64,000 bases of DNA from Enterobacter asburiae (GCF_007035645.1 NZ_AP019632.1:1798001-1862000), one strand, 5' to 3'. Shown: positions 42,363 to 51,213, numbered from the stretch's first letter. Numbers and translations are program-made. The notes: generated by a model from the letters alone, not told the origin.

Positions 42363-42386
42363 TCCCTCTCCTTTGGGAGAGGGACT
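42363..42386. repeat. CCCTCTCC/GGAGAGGG hairpin, shortened repeat copy
   Basis: 8-bp stem with loop TTTG after the MFS gene. It lacks a T tract on either strand, so it is more likely a repeat remnant than a terminator. Confidence 0.45.
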
Positions 42387-42404
42387 TAAGGGGTGTTCAT
42401 TGTT

Positions 42405-42884
42405 CTATGCTGTTGCTCTTTCATTCCAGGTGTCTTTGAACATGATATTCCCGTCGCAATATTTCCATTCAATCGATTCATAGCGAAGTTCGACTTCTTC
42501 CATATGTGCACTTGCGATACCGAGCGGGTGCAATACTGGAGAGATCCTCGTTATCTTTACGTTTTCCAGAGTGATATTGAAGTATTCGCGCTCAATACCG
42601 GCGTCATCAATTTTATACATTTTGATTAATGCCGTTTTGAAGGTTTTACCTGTACATACGGCACGAAAAAGATGGGGTGTGATGCGATCTATTTCTTTTT
42701 CAAAGGTGATTGGAACATGAAGGCGTGTCCCGGTTAGTTTTCCCGTGTTGGAACTGGTGGGGATCCAGACGGAGTGATTAAACGATTTGAGTTCGGTAGA
42801 GCCCAATCTGGTAGGCATTAAACACTCGCCTGAAACGGGCGCGTTATTTTCATCAGTAAACCATATATGTGCTGGTTTAGACAT
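42405..42884 (-). CDS. hcp: Orphan Hcp-family T6SS tube protein
   Basis: A 159-residue Hcp1-family (TssD) protein (MSKPAHIWFTDENNAPVSGEC...), the subunit whose hexameric rings form the secreted T6SS tube and carry small effectors in the lumen. No toxin extension is attached. It lies about 9.3 kb from the T6SS cluster and is the third gene of a tight AT-rich operon, 3 nt after an unknown small membrane protein. AAAGGA precedes the ATG. The preceding pair is therefore a candidate Hcp-delivered effector and immunity. Confidence 0.88.
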   Translation of the reverse strand: MSKPAHIWFTDENNAPVSGECLMPTRLGSTELKSFNHSVWIPTSSNTGKLTGTRLHVPITFEKEIDRITPHLFRAVCTGKTFKTALIKMYKIDDAGIEREYFNITLENVKITRISPVLHPLGIASAHMEEVELRYESIEWKYCDGNIMFKDTWNERATA

Positions 42885-42887
42885 GTT

Positions 42888-43094
42888 TCATCCTTTTGGC
42901 TCGTAGAAGTACGCTATATAAAAAACAATCACAACAATAGCCCCAATGATAAGTATTGCGGTTTGGTCATCCTCGATGAAGGTAGCTGGTATCGTTGATA
43001 AGATCACAATGACAAAAATTGTGCCATATGCTTTCAAATCATTCTTCCAGTCTTCGATAATAAGTTTAATGATACTCTTAATGAATTCTCGCAT
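42888..43094 (-). CDS. Small two-helix membrane protein, candidate immunity protein
   Basis: A 68-residue protein not recognised by sequence. A charged N-terminal helix (about 1-20) precedes two hydrophobic segments (about 24-38, TIFVIVILSTIPATF; about 46-62, AILIIGAIVVIVFYIAYF). Its ATG overlaps the previous stop as TAATG, so translation is coupled to the 234-residue gene, and hcp follows after 3 nt. Small polytopic immunity proteins are typical against membrane-acting toxins; that role is inferred from context. Confidence 0.7.
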   Translation of the reverse strand: MREFIKSIIKLIIEDWKNDLKAYGTIFVIVILSTIPATFIEDDQTAILIIGAIVVIVFYIAYFYEPKG

Positions 43095-43798
43095 TATTGG
43101 GCCATTTTTATAAATGCATTCGTAATATCATTGTCTGACGCTGTATAAATATTCAGATAGCCAGCTTTCATTATTACGGGTTCGATGAGAAAGAACATCA
43201 TTTCAATATTTTCCATATATAATGCATGGTAAAATAACGGAAGGTTTTTTTTAAGATTATTGGCACTGTCGGCAGCGTGTTGAATCATTGCATAACCGTT
43301 TAACACTAAAAATACGCCACCTGTTCTCCCTGCAACTTTTGTCATTAACACCCTTTGCACTGCGGTATTCATTTGATTGCTATAACATATGTACTTTGTA
43401 ACAGCATAAATTAAGCCGAATTTCGAAGCTTGTTTAACTGAATAATTGGTTGTGAAGGGTATGACTTTCTGGAGTATGCTTTTTTTCTCATCTTCACTTC
43501 TGTTTTTAAGCATTGTTTCTAAATATATCTTAACCATGCGGAAGATTAAATCTCTGTGTTTAACTAATTCTACAACACCAAAAATGAACCTCTTGTCTTC
43601 TGAACGCAATTGTGAACAGACATCCTGATAATTGTCTGTAAAGCAAGACGTATAATAAAGCAATCGCGTGGTAGCATCACCAAGATTATTTAAATATTCG
43701 TTGGCACCGTCCTTTACTCCCGCGACGGCGCGATCGAGCCTTAATGCAAGATCTTTATCGGATCCAATTCTTTCTATAATTTCCTTGCTGTAATACAT
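43094..43798 (-). CDS. Unknown protein in hcp operon, candidate T6SS effector
   Basis: A 234-residue protein I do not recognise. Start at MYYSKEIIERIG, with AGGA seven bases upstream; the frame extends 24 codons further but without a site. There is no signal peptide. The N-terminal half is charged and helical. Residues about 140-190 include two weakly hydrophobic stretches separated by Gly (FGLIYAVTKYICY; TGGVFLVLNGYAMI), and a third hydrophobic segment lies near 200-215 (MMFFLIEPVIM). AT-rich relative to neighbours. First gene of the effector-immunity-hcp style operon. A membrane-active toxin is possible but unproven. Confidence 0.75.
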   Translation of the reverse strand: MYYSKEIIERIGSDKDLALRLDRAVAGVKDGANEYLNNLGDATTRLLYYTSCFTDNYQDVCSQLRSEDKRFIFGVVELVKHRDLIFRMVKIYLETMLKNRSEDEKKSILQKVIPFTTNYSVKQASKFGLIYAVTKYICYSNQMNTAVQRVLMTKVAGRTGGVFLVLNGYAMIQHAADSANNLKKNLPLFYHALYMENIEMMFFLIEPVIMKAGYLNIYTASDNDITNAFIKMAQ

Positions 43799-44035
43799 AA
43801 TATGGTCCTGTTGTATGCAGGGTGTATCATGGTCTACGCTATCGTCTAAGGACAGTGATCGGACTCGCACTTTTAAACGTAAAGTAAAGAATAAACATTA
43901 ACCTATTTTCTAAGTTAATTGGTGCGTTTTTATAATTGATGCGATGAATTAGAAAGAGTTAAATAAACTTGAGATTATTGAGAATTATATATTCAGCGAG
44001 GAATGGGGAGATATTACTGGATGATGACATAATTT

Positions 44036-44067
44036 GTAGGCCGGGTAAGCGCAAGCGCCACCCGGCA
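44036..44067. repeat. REP element
   Basis: GTAGGCCGGGTAAGCGCAAG...CCGGCA unit at the 3' end of the GAPDH paralogue; marks the border of the AT-rich hcp operon. Confidence 0.8.
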
Positions 44068-44079
44068 TCACGGTAAGAC

Positions 44080-45090
44080 TTACAGCCCTTTCTTATCCAT
44101 CCACTCCGCCAGATCAACCAGGCGGTTAGAGAAGCCCCACTCGTTGTCATACCACGCCAGGATCTTCACCATGTTCCCGCCAATCACCAGCGTGGAAAGC
44201 CCGTCGATAATCGAGGAGCGTGGGTCGCCCTGGTAATCGCTGGAGACCAGCGGTTCATCGCTATAGCCCAGAATGCCTTTCAGAGGCCCGCTGGCGGCCG
44301 CGTTGCGGAACGCGTCATTCACCTCTTCGGCGGTTACGTTACGGCTCAGCGTTACCGTTAAATCCACAATCGACACCACCGGCACCGGCACGCGCAGGGA
44401 GTACCCGGTCAGTTTGCCGTCCAGAGAGGGGATCACTTTCCCCAGCGCTTTTGCCGCGCCGCTGGAGTAAGGCACAATCGACAGCGCCGCCGCGCGCGCG
44501 CCGCGCAGATCTTTCTCCGGCTGATCGTGCAGCGCCTGGCTGTTGGTGTAGGCGTGCGTGGTATTCATCAGGCCATGCTCAATCCCGAACTGCTGATGCA
44601 GAACCTGAGCGGCCGGTGCCAGACCGTTCGTGGTGCAGCTCCCGTTACTCACCACCGCGTGACGGGCGGGATCGTACTGCTCGTGATTAACCCCCATCAC
44701 AATCGTCAGGTCGTCGTTCTTCCCGGGAGCGGAAATGATGACGCGCTTGGCGCCGCCGTGGGTGATATGCACCGCCGCTTTTTCCCGCTCGGTAAAGAAA
44801 CCGGTGGCCTCAATCACCACGTCAACGCCGACGTCACGCCACGGGATATTCGCCGGATCGCGTTCGCTAAATACGGCGATCCGCTGCCCGTCTACCTGCA
44901 GCGCGCCGTCTGCCGCTTCAACCGGGGCGGGAAGCTTGCCCAGAAGGGAATCATGTTTCAGCAGGTGGGCGAGGGTTTTACTGTCCGTCAGATCGTTAAT
45001 GGCCACAATCTGCAGATCCGGGTTACCCAGCGCCGCGCGCAGGAAATTACGTCCGATACGGCCGAAACCGTTAATACCGACCTTAACCAT
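44080..45090 (-). CDS. Type I glyceraldehyde-3-phosphate dehydrogenase, second copy
   Basis: A 336-residue phosphorylating GAPDH, starting at MVKVGINGFGRIGRN. The Rossmann loop GFGRIG (8-13), catalytic Cys152 (SCTTN) and His179 (TTHAYT) are present. Asp33 and the Pro of the NAD-type cofactor pocket (HDQPEKD) are kept, suggesting NAD rather than NADP. It differs from enteric GapA across the S-loop (DLRGARAAALSIVP), so it is a paralogue, not the glycolytic gapA. It lies just downstream of a GlxA-type regulator on the same strand. Physiological role unknown. Confidence 0.9.
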   Translation of the reverse strand: MVKVGINGFGRIGRNFLRAALGNPDLQIVAINDLTDSKTLAHLLKHDSLLGKLPAPVEAADGALQVDGQRIAVFSERDPANIPWRDVGVDVVIEATGFFTEREKAAVHITHGGAKRVIISAPGKNDDLTIVMGVNHEQYDPARHAVVSNGSCTTNGLAPAAQVLHQQFGIEHGLMNTTHAYTNSQALHDQPEKDLRGARAAALSIVPYSSGAAKALGKVIPSLDGKLTGYSLRVPVPVVSIVDLTVTLSRNVTAEEVNDAFRNAAASGPLKGILGYSDEPLVSSDYQGDPRSSIIDGLSTLVIGGNMVKILAWYDNEWGFSNRLVDLAEWMDKKGL

Positions 45091-45168
45091 GGTGCACTCC
45101 TTATCTCTGTTGTCTGGAGTCACTGTAGGCGTCGGGCCCTTTGGCGTAAATGACAAAAAAGGATCAGA

Positions 45169-46149
45169 TTACGCCATTTTGCGGCAGTGGAAGCGCTGGC
45201 GGTACTCGCCGGGCGTGAGGTGGAGCTGTTTCTCAAAGATGCGGCGCAGGTTAATGCTGGTGCCAAACCCGCTTTGCTCGGCAACGCGCTCAAGGGAGTC
45301 ATGGGTCTGCTCAAGCAGCTGGCGGGCCGCGGCCAGACGCGCTTCGGTTACGTAGCGGGCCGGAGAAACTCCCGCGTCGCGGGTAAACACGCGGGTGAAA
45401 TTACGCGGGCTCATCGCCGCTTTCTCGGCCAGATTTTCCACGCACAGGTCGGCGGTGAGGTTCTGCAGGATCCAGGCTTGCAGTTCGCTTATCGGGCCCG
45501 ATGTGCCGGGCTGCTGCAGGCTGTAACGGCTGAACTGCAGCTGGCCGCCGGGACGGCGCAGGTACATCACCATGTCCTGCGCCACGTCGCGGGCGAGGGT
45601 AAATCCGTAGTCGTCTTCCACCAGCGCCAGGGTCAGATCGAACCCGGAACTCACGCCGCCGGAGGTCCAGATGGGGCCATCCTGAATATACAGCGGACCG
45701 CCTTCGACGTGGATAGCCGGATACTGGACTTGCATCGTCTCCAGCAGCCGCCAGTGGGTGGTCGCACGGCGACCGTCCAGCAGGCCGGTCTGGGCCAGCA
45801 GCATCGCGCCGCCGCAGATGGAGGCTACCCGCCGGGCGTGCGGCGCAGCGAGGTGCAGCCAGTCCACCACCGCCGTGCTCTCCTGCTCGTTCATGCCGCG
45901 TCCGGTGATGATAATGGTGTCCAGCGGTTCACGCGGGTCCAGCTCCGGCAGGCGATAGTCCGCCAGCAGATTCAGGCCGGACTGGCCGTGGATCACCTGG
46001 TGAGGCTGGGTGGTGGCGATGATAATCCGGTAGCGCGGCTGCGCAAGCCCTTCCGGATGCAGCCGGTTGGCCTGCATCAGAATGTCGGCGATACCGGCGG
46101 CTTCAAACAGCATGCCGCCGTCGGGAACAATAATCAGGATCTTCTTCAT
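45169..46149 (-). CDS. GlxA-family regulator (DJ-1/PfpI domain plus AraC HTH)
   Basis: A 326-residue regulator starting at MKKILIIVPDGGM. The N-terminal DJ-1/PfpI domain spans about 1-190 and keeps the nucleophile-elbow Cys (VASICGGAMLLAQTG). The C-terminal AraC helix-turn-helix pair spans about 220-320 (LCVENLAEKAAMSPRNFTRVF, VAEQSGFGTSINLRRIF). It is 78 bp upstream of the GAPDH gene, same strand, so it may be co-transcribed with or control it. Ligand unknown. Divergent from the desaturase gene. Confidence 0.88.
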   Translation of the reverse strand: MKKILIIVPDGGMLFEAAGIADILMQANRLHPEGLAQPRYRIIIATTQPHQVIHGQSGLNLLADYRLPELDPREPLDTIIITGRGMNEQESTAVVDWLHLAAPHARRVASICGGAMLLAQTGLLDGRRATTHWRLLETMQVQYPAIHVEGGPLYIQDGPIWTSGGVSSGFDLTLALVEDDYGFTLARDVAQDMVMYLRRPGGQLQFSRYSLQQPGTSGPISELQAWILQNLTADLCVENLAEKAAMSPRNFTRVFTRDAGVSPARYVTEARLAAARQLLEQTHDSLERVAEQSGFGTSINLRRIFEKQLHLTPGEYRQRFHCRKMA

Positions 46150-46298
46150 GTCCTGAAAAGTACCTTTATCACAGAATAAGTCAAGCAGCGCGTGCGCCCC
46201 ACGTTTCTGGCAAAGCAATGCGATTTAAGTTCTTTGTTATTTCAGGCGTTATCCCCGATCGTCAGAGAATTATCTCTGGCGAAACGGCGTCTGAAGGA

Positions 46299-47270
46299 AT
46301 GAGTCAACGAAGCTCCCTCTATTTACATCCGCAACAACGCGAACAAATCCGCCACCTTGCATCGGGTTTTTTATGGCGCAGCGAACTGCCCACGTGGCTG
46401 TTGATTATCACTATTTATGCAGGCTGGTTTGCCACGCTGGCGTTCTGGCAAACGCTCGGCCTGCTGCCCGCCACGCTCCTGCTCATCGGGTTTACCGCCT
46501 GGTACATGTCCCTGCAGCATGAGCTGATCCACGGGCACCCCACGCGTTTTGCCTGGCTCAACCAGCTGTTTGGCACGCTCCCGCTGGCGGTCTGGTATCC
46601 GTATGGCCTGTACCGGGACTCCCATCTCGCCCATCATCGGCACCATAGCCTGACCCATCCGGTGGATGACCCGGAGTCGTACTATTTTACCGACGAGAGC
46701 TGGGCGCGCTTTTCCCCCTGGCAGAAACGTATGATTCGGGCGCGGAATACCTTCGCCGGGCGGCTGATGCTGGCCCCGCTGCTGGATATCCTTCAGACGC
46801 TGGGCAGCGCTGCGGCGGCGTTTCGTCACCTTCAGCTGCGGGCAATGTCAATGTGGCTGATTCACGTTTTGCTGCTGGTGGCGCTCTTCGCCTGGATGAC
46901 GCATACCGGCTTTTCACCCGTCTGGTTCGTGCTGGCGGTCAGCTATCCGGCGCTGGCGCTGACCAAGATCCGATCGTTTTTCGAACATCGCGCGGCGGAC
47001 GACCCGCTGGCGCGCTCCGTTATTAATGAGGCGGGGCTGTTCTGGCGGGTGCTGTTTTTGAATCTCAACTACCATTCAGTACATCACGATCTGCCGGGCG
47101 TTCCCTGGTACGGGCTGAAGGCCATCTACGAGCAAAACCGGGAGGCGTACCAGCAGCGAAACCACGGTTTTCTCGTCAGGGGCTATGGTGAATGGCTGCG
47201 TCAGTTCTGGGCCAGGCCCGTCGACGTCACCGTTCATCCCGCAAAACAACAGGGGGAAGGGTATGAGTAA
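46299..47270 (+). CDS. Membrane fatty acid desaturase
   Basis: A 323-residue membrane di-iron desaturase/hydroxylase. All three His boxes are visible: HELIHGH (74-80), HLAHHRHH (109-116) and NYHSVHH near residue 270. TM segments flank them (about 33-70 and 190-225). The start is uncertain: the ATG at 46299 gives MSQRSSLYLHP but its GAAGGA is very close, and an ATG 81 nt upstream is possible. Substrate unknown; most enterics make unsaturated lipids by FabA instead. The stop overlaps the next gene's start by eight bases. Confidence 0.85.
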   Translation: MSQRSSLYLHPQQREQIRHLASGFLWRSELPTWLLIITIYAGWFATLAFWQTLGLLPATLLLIGFTAWYMSLQHELIHGHPTRFAWLNQLFGTLPLAVWYPYGLYRDSHLAHHRHHSLTHPVDDPESYYFTDESWARFSPWQKRMIRARNTFAGRLMLAPLLDILQTLGSAAAAFRHLQLRAMSMWLIHVLLLVALFAWMTHTGFSPVWFVLAVSYPALALTKIRSFFEHRAADDPLARSVINEAGLFWRVLFLNLNYHSVHHDLPGVPWYGLKAIYEQNREAYQQRNHGFLVRGYGEWLRQFWARPVDVTVHPAKQQGEGYE

Positions 47271-48021
47271 CCTGCTGGCGTTTCCCATGTATGCCGTGGA
47301 TCGCGCCAATACCCGCGCGCTCTGGCTGGCGGTAAAGGGGCTGCTGGCCGCGCGCGGTGTGTTCGTCGATCGCGATCCCGGCTGGCCGGAGTCCGATCTG
47401 CTGAGGCACTGGCAACAGCCTGCGCTTATCCTCAGCCAGACCTGCGGTTATCCGCTGGTCACGCAGCTCCCGGACGTGCAGGTGGTCGGCTGTTTTCACT
47501 ACGCGGCGCCGGGCTGCGAAGGGATCCAGTACCGCAGCTTTCTGGCGGTGCGCGAGGAGGATCGGCACCTGACGCTGGCGGGTTTTCGCGGACGTCGGGC
47601 GGTCTGTAATTCCCCGGATTCCCAGTCCGGCTACAATGCGCTGCGGAAAATAGTGGTTCCCCTGGCGAGCGGCGGTCCCTTTTTCGCGCAAACGTCCTTC
47701 AGCGGCAGCCATCGCCAGTCGCTGATTGATGTGAAACGCGGGGCGTGGGATATTGCGGCCATCGACTGCGTGACCTGGGCACTGCTGCAGCGCCATGAGC
47801 CGGAACGCCTTGCGGGACTGGCGGTCATTGACCGCACCCCGCTGACGCCGGGACTGCCCCTGATCACCTCGCATAACACCTCGCCTGAAACGCTTAACGC
47901 CATTCGCGATGCGCTCCACGCGCTGGTCAGTTCACCGGAACATCGGGAGATTTGCGACGCGGTGCTGATCGGCGGCTTTAGCGTGGTGACGCGCGAGGCC
48001 TACGCCTCATTGACCGCGTGA
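47263..48021 (+). CDS. PhnD/SsuA-type substrate-binding-like protein without signal peptide
   Basis: A 252-residue protein resembling the phosphate/phosphonate ABC periplasmic binding family (PF12974-type: AVCNSPDSQSGYNALR, SFSGSHRQSLIDVKRGAWDIAAIDC). It begins MSNLLAFPMYAVDRANTRALW, with no export signal or lipobox, so it is probably cytoplasmic unless the start is wrong. No ABC permease or ATPase adjoins it. ATGAGTAA overlap with the desaturase stop implies translational coupling. GGGGAAGGG precedes the ATG. Function unknown. Confidence 0.8.
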   Translation: MSNLLAFPMYAVDRANTRALWLAVKGLLAARGVFVDRDPGWPESDLLRHWQQPALILSQTCGYPLVTQLPDVQVVGCFHYAAPGCEGIQYRSFLAVREEDRHLTLAGFRGRRAVCNSPDSQSGYNALRKIVVPLASGGPFFAQTSFSGSHRQSLIDVKRGAWDIAAIDCVTWALLQRHEPERLAGLAVIDRTPLTPGLPLITSHNTSPETLNAIRDALHALVSSPEHREICDAVLIGGFSVVTREAYASLTA

Positions 48022-48896
48022 TAAATCTCCTGCGCGTCTGTAAAACAGCGCAGCGCCAGCGAGGAGACGGGCTTCTGTCTGCGCATAATCAGGCCGACGG
48101 GAGCCTCAATGTTCGCGTCGGCGATGGGCACAATCCTGAAGTTGCTGTTCAGTGCCTCCAGCCCGTTGTTCAGCGGCATGACGGCGCAGCACACGCCGCT
48201 CTGAACCGCCTGAATGATCTGGAACGTCGAGTCGCTTTCGAAAACGGACGTGGGTTCGATGCCGGCAGATTTAAAGCTGGCCTCCATATGCGCCCGGTAG
48301 TGCATCCCTTTAGTCAGGAACCCCAGCGGAAAATCCGTCAGGTCGTGCCACGTCAGCGTTGCCTGGCCGAGCTGGAAATGGCGGACGTCGTGCAGAAGGC
48401 CCATCTTTGTTTTTGGCAGCTGGATAATGTCAAACAGGCTGGTGTCGATGCTGTTGAGGTAGCAAATTCCCAGCTCAAGCTGATTGCGGCTGACGCCGTC
48501 GGCGATCTGCGCTGAGGACATGGAATAGAGGCTGTAGGTCAGCTCCGGGTATTTTTGGGTTAGCTGGCGAATAAAGATCATCGGATCCACGCTCGCCAGC
48601 GGCACCATCCCCAGACGTAATTCGCCCACCACCTGGCCTTTGCACAGCGCGGCTTCCGCCTGTAACCCGTCGTGTGCGGCAATCAGGGCGCGGGCCCACG
48701 CGAGGATGCGTTCCCCCTCCGGCGTAAACCCTTCAAAGCGCTGCCCGCGCACGATCAGCACCAGCCCCAGCTCCTCTTCCAGGCTGCGGATGCGCATGGA
48801 GAGTGTCGGCTGGGTGACGTTGCACTGCGAGGCCGCTTTACCAAAGTGCCGGGTCTCGTCGAGTGCGATTAAATATTTTAACTGTTTAATATCCAT
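48000..48896 (-). CDS. LysR-family transcriptional regulator
   Basis: A 298-residue LysR regulator starting at MDIKQLKYLIALDETRHFG. The N-terminal winged helix spans about 18-45 (AASQCNVTQPTLSMRIRSLEEELG), and the C-terminal periplasmic-binding-like effector domain starts at about 90. It is 22 bases after the YdeP-like gene on the same strand, so probably co-transcribed with it and a plausible regulator of it. Its 3' end overlaps the convergent PhnD-like gene by 22 bases. Effector unknown. Confidence 0.9.
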   Translation of the reverse strand: MDIKQLKYLIALDETRHFGKAASQCNVTQPTLSMRIRSLEEELGLVLIVRGQRFEGFTPEGERILAWARALIAAHDGLQAEAALCKGQVVGELRLGMVPLASVDPMIFIRQLTQKYPELTYSLYSMSSAQIADGVSRNQLELGICYLNSIDTSLFDIIQLPKTKMGLLHDVRHFQLGQATLTWHDLTDFPLGFLTKGMHYRAHMEASFKSAGIEPTSVFESDSTFQIIQAVQSGVCCAVMPLNNGLEALNSNFRIVPIADANIEAPVGLIMRRQKPVSSLALRCFTDAQEIYHAVNEA

Positions 48897-48918
48897 CATT
48901 ATCTCTGCGCGAGCAGCC

Positions 48919-51213
48919 TTACAGCATGCGGATCTCTTTCGAGCGCAGGGTGATGCGAACCGGAACGGATTTATAAGACGGCGTACCGCTGTCCTTATCC
49001 AGATAATCAAGCGGTACCAGCACGTTGGCCTCCGGGTAATAGGCGCCGACGGTGCCCGGCGCGATGCTGTACGCCACCACGGTAATGTCCTTCAAACGCT
49101 GGACGCTGCCGGGGAGGGCGGTTTCGATATCCACGCGGTCGCCGTGTTCCAGGCCTGACTGCGCCATATCGTCTTCGTTCATAAACAGCACGTCGCGGCG
49201 GCCAAACACGCCGCGGTAGCGGTCGTCCAGCGCGTAAATGGTGGTGTTGTACTGGTCGTGGCTGCGCAGCGTGATTAACCGCAGAACGTGCTCACCTTCG
49301 CCGCTGGCGTTCTCGTGAACGCCGTCGAACACCGAGAACATCGCTTTTCCCGTCGCCGTTGGCCAGATGCGTTGCGTCGGCGGCAGCGGCATACGGAAGC
49401 CCCCGGGAACGCGGATCCGCGCGTTGTAATTCTCAAAGCCCGGAATGGTCTGCTCGATCAGATCGCGGATCCGGTCGTAATCTTCTACCAGCGTCAGCCA
49501 GTCCACGCGGGTTTCCGGCAGCGTGGCTTTCGCCATGCCGGCGACGATAGCCGGTTCCGAACGGAGCAACGGTGAGGCGGGCTTCAGCTTGCCGGACGAG
49601 GCGTGCACCATCGACATGGAGTCTTCGACGGTAATGGACTGACGGCCGGTGGCCTGGAGATCCAGCTCGGTGCGGCCGAGACACGGAAAGATAAAGGTCT
49701 CTTTGCCCACCAGCAGATGGGTACGGTTGAGCTTGGTCCCGACGTGCACGCTCAAATCCAGGTTACCCATCGCCGGAAAACCCCGCTCGTGATCGGGCAT
49801 CGCGACGGCAAAATTACCCCCGAGGCAGATGAGCGCCTTCGCGCGGCCGTCGATCATCGCCTGCGTGGCCTGCACCGCATCGTGTCCGTGGTGAGACGGC
49901 GGCTCAAAGCCGAAAACGTCCTTCAGACGGTTCAGGAAGGCCGGGGTAGGCTTCTCGCTGATCCCGACGGTGCGGTTACCCTGAACGTTAGAGTGGCCGC
50001 GCAGGGGGCAGATTCCCGCGCCGGGCTTGCCGATGTTTCCGCGCAGCAGCAGCAGGTCAGCGATCAGGCGGACGTTCGCCGTACCTTTATTGTGCTGGGT
50101 AATACCCATCCCGTAGGTAATGATGGTGGCATTTGATTTCGCATAGGCGTCGGCCACCTTTTTGAGTGCCGCCCGGTTCAGGCCCGACTCGCGCTCGATC
50201 TCGTCCCAGCGGGTTTGCGCGATATCGGCGGCGAAGTCCTCAATGCCCTGGGTGTGTTCGGCAATAAACGCATGGTCGAGCACGTCACCGCGTTCGGCCT
50301 CCATTTCCAGCAGATGTTTGGCAATGCCTTTCAGCGCGGCGGCATCGCCCCCGGCCTTCACCTGGAAATAGGTCGAGGCGATATCCGTTGAGCCGTAGGT
50401 CGCCATTTCAATCACGCTTTGCGGGTCGGCGAAGCGTTCGAGGGCGCGCTCGCGCAGCGGGTTAAAGACGATAATCGGCACGTTGCGACGGGCCAGCTCG
50501 TGGAGCGTCCCCATCATTCGCGGATGGTTGGTGCCGGGGTTGTGGCCGATGGAGATCACCAGCTCGGTCTTATCGAAGTCGTCCAGCGAGACGGTGCCTT
50601 TCCCGATGCCAATCGAACGCGGCAAACCGACGCTGGTGGCCTCGTGGCACATATTCGAGCAGTCGGGGAAGTTATTGGTGCCGTATTCGCGAGCGAACAG
50701 CTGGAACAGATACGCCGCTTCGTTAGAGGCGCGTCCGGAGGTATAGAACTCGACCTGGTCCGGTTCGAGCCCGCGCAATACTGCGCCGATGCGGTGAAAC
50801 GCCTCTTCCCAGTCGACGGGCCGGAAGGTATCGCTTGCCCGGTCATAGCGCAGGGGATGCGTCAGTCGACCGTAGCCTTCCAGTTCAAAGTCCGATTTTG
50901 CCAGCAGCGAGGAGACGCTGTTTTCGGCCAGAAACGCGGGGGTAACGCGCTTGCTGGTGGCTTCCCAGGTCACGGCTTTGGCGCCGTTCTCGCAGAACTG
51001 GAACGTCGACTTGTGTTCTTTATCCGGCCACGCGCAGCCCGGGCAGTCGAAACCGTCAGGCTGGTTGGTGCGCAGCAGCGTGGCGGGAGCGTCCAGGGTA
51101 TCCATTTGGGTACGTACCGCGATGGCCGTCGCTTTTAACGCGCCCCAGCCTCCGGCAGGACCGTCATAGTGTCTGATACCCGGCACCGAGCGTCTTTTCT
51201 TATTCATACCCAC
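48919..51213 (-). CDS. FdhF/YdeP-family molybdopterin oxidoreductase
   Basis: A 764-residue molybdopterin-bis-guanine-dinucleotide enzyme of the FdhalphaYdeP group. N-terminal cysteines (FDCPGC, QFCENG) are followed by CSNMCHEATS at about 182-191, where formate dehydrogenases carry Sec or Cys as the Mo ligand; here it is Cys, and no in-frame UGA is seen. A C-terminal molydopterin dinucleotide-binding domain (about 650-760, YNTTIYALDDRYRG) is present. No Tat signal: probably cytoplasmic. YdeP contributes to acid resistance in E. coli; the substrate is unknown. A 1-kb gene-free region lies upstream. Confidence 0.88.
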   Translation of the reverse strand: MGMNKKRRSVPGIRHYDGPAGGWGALKATAIAVRTQMDTLDAPATLLRTNQPDGFDCPGCAWPDKEHKSTFQFCENGAKAVTWEATSKRVTPAFLAENSVSSLLAKSDFELEGYGRLTHPLRYDRASDTFRPVDWEEAFHRIGAVLRGLEPDQVEFYTSGRASNEAAYLFQLFAREYGTNNFPDCSNMCHEATSVGLPRSIGIGKGTVSLDDFDKTELVISIGHNPGTNHPRMMGTLHELARRNVPIIVFNPLRERALERFADPQSVIEMATYGSTDIASTYFQVKAGGDAAALKGIAKHLLEMEAERGDVLDHAFIAEHTQGIEDFAADIAQTRWDEIERESGLNRAALKKVADAYAKSNATIITYGMGITQHNKGTANVRLIADLLLLRGNIGKPGAGICPLRGHSNVQGNRTVGISEKPTPAFLNRLKDVFGFEPPSHHGHDAVQATQAMIDGRAKALICLGGNFAVAMPDHERGFPAMGNLDLSVHVGTKLNRTHLLVGKETFIFPCLGRTELDLQATGRQSITVEDSMSMVHASSGKLKPASPLLRSEPAIVAGMAKATLPETRVDWLTLVEDYDRIRDLIEQTIPGFENYNARIRVPGGFRMPLPPTQRIWPTATGKAMFSVFDGVHENASGEGEHVLRLITLRSHDQYNTTIYALDDRYRGVFGRRDVLFMNEDDMAQSGLEHGDRVDIETALPGSVQRLKDITVVAYSIAPGTVGAYYPEANVLVPLDYLDKDSGTPSYKSVPVRITLRSKEIRML

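Noticed and set aside
42363..42386. Rho-independent terminator after the MFS gene
   Set aside because: Good stem but no T tract on either strand, and the motif recurs elsewhere as a repeat.
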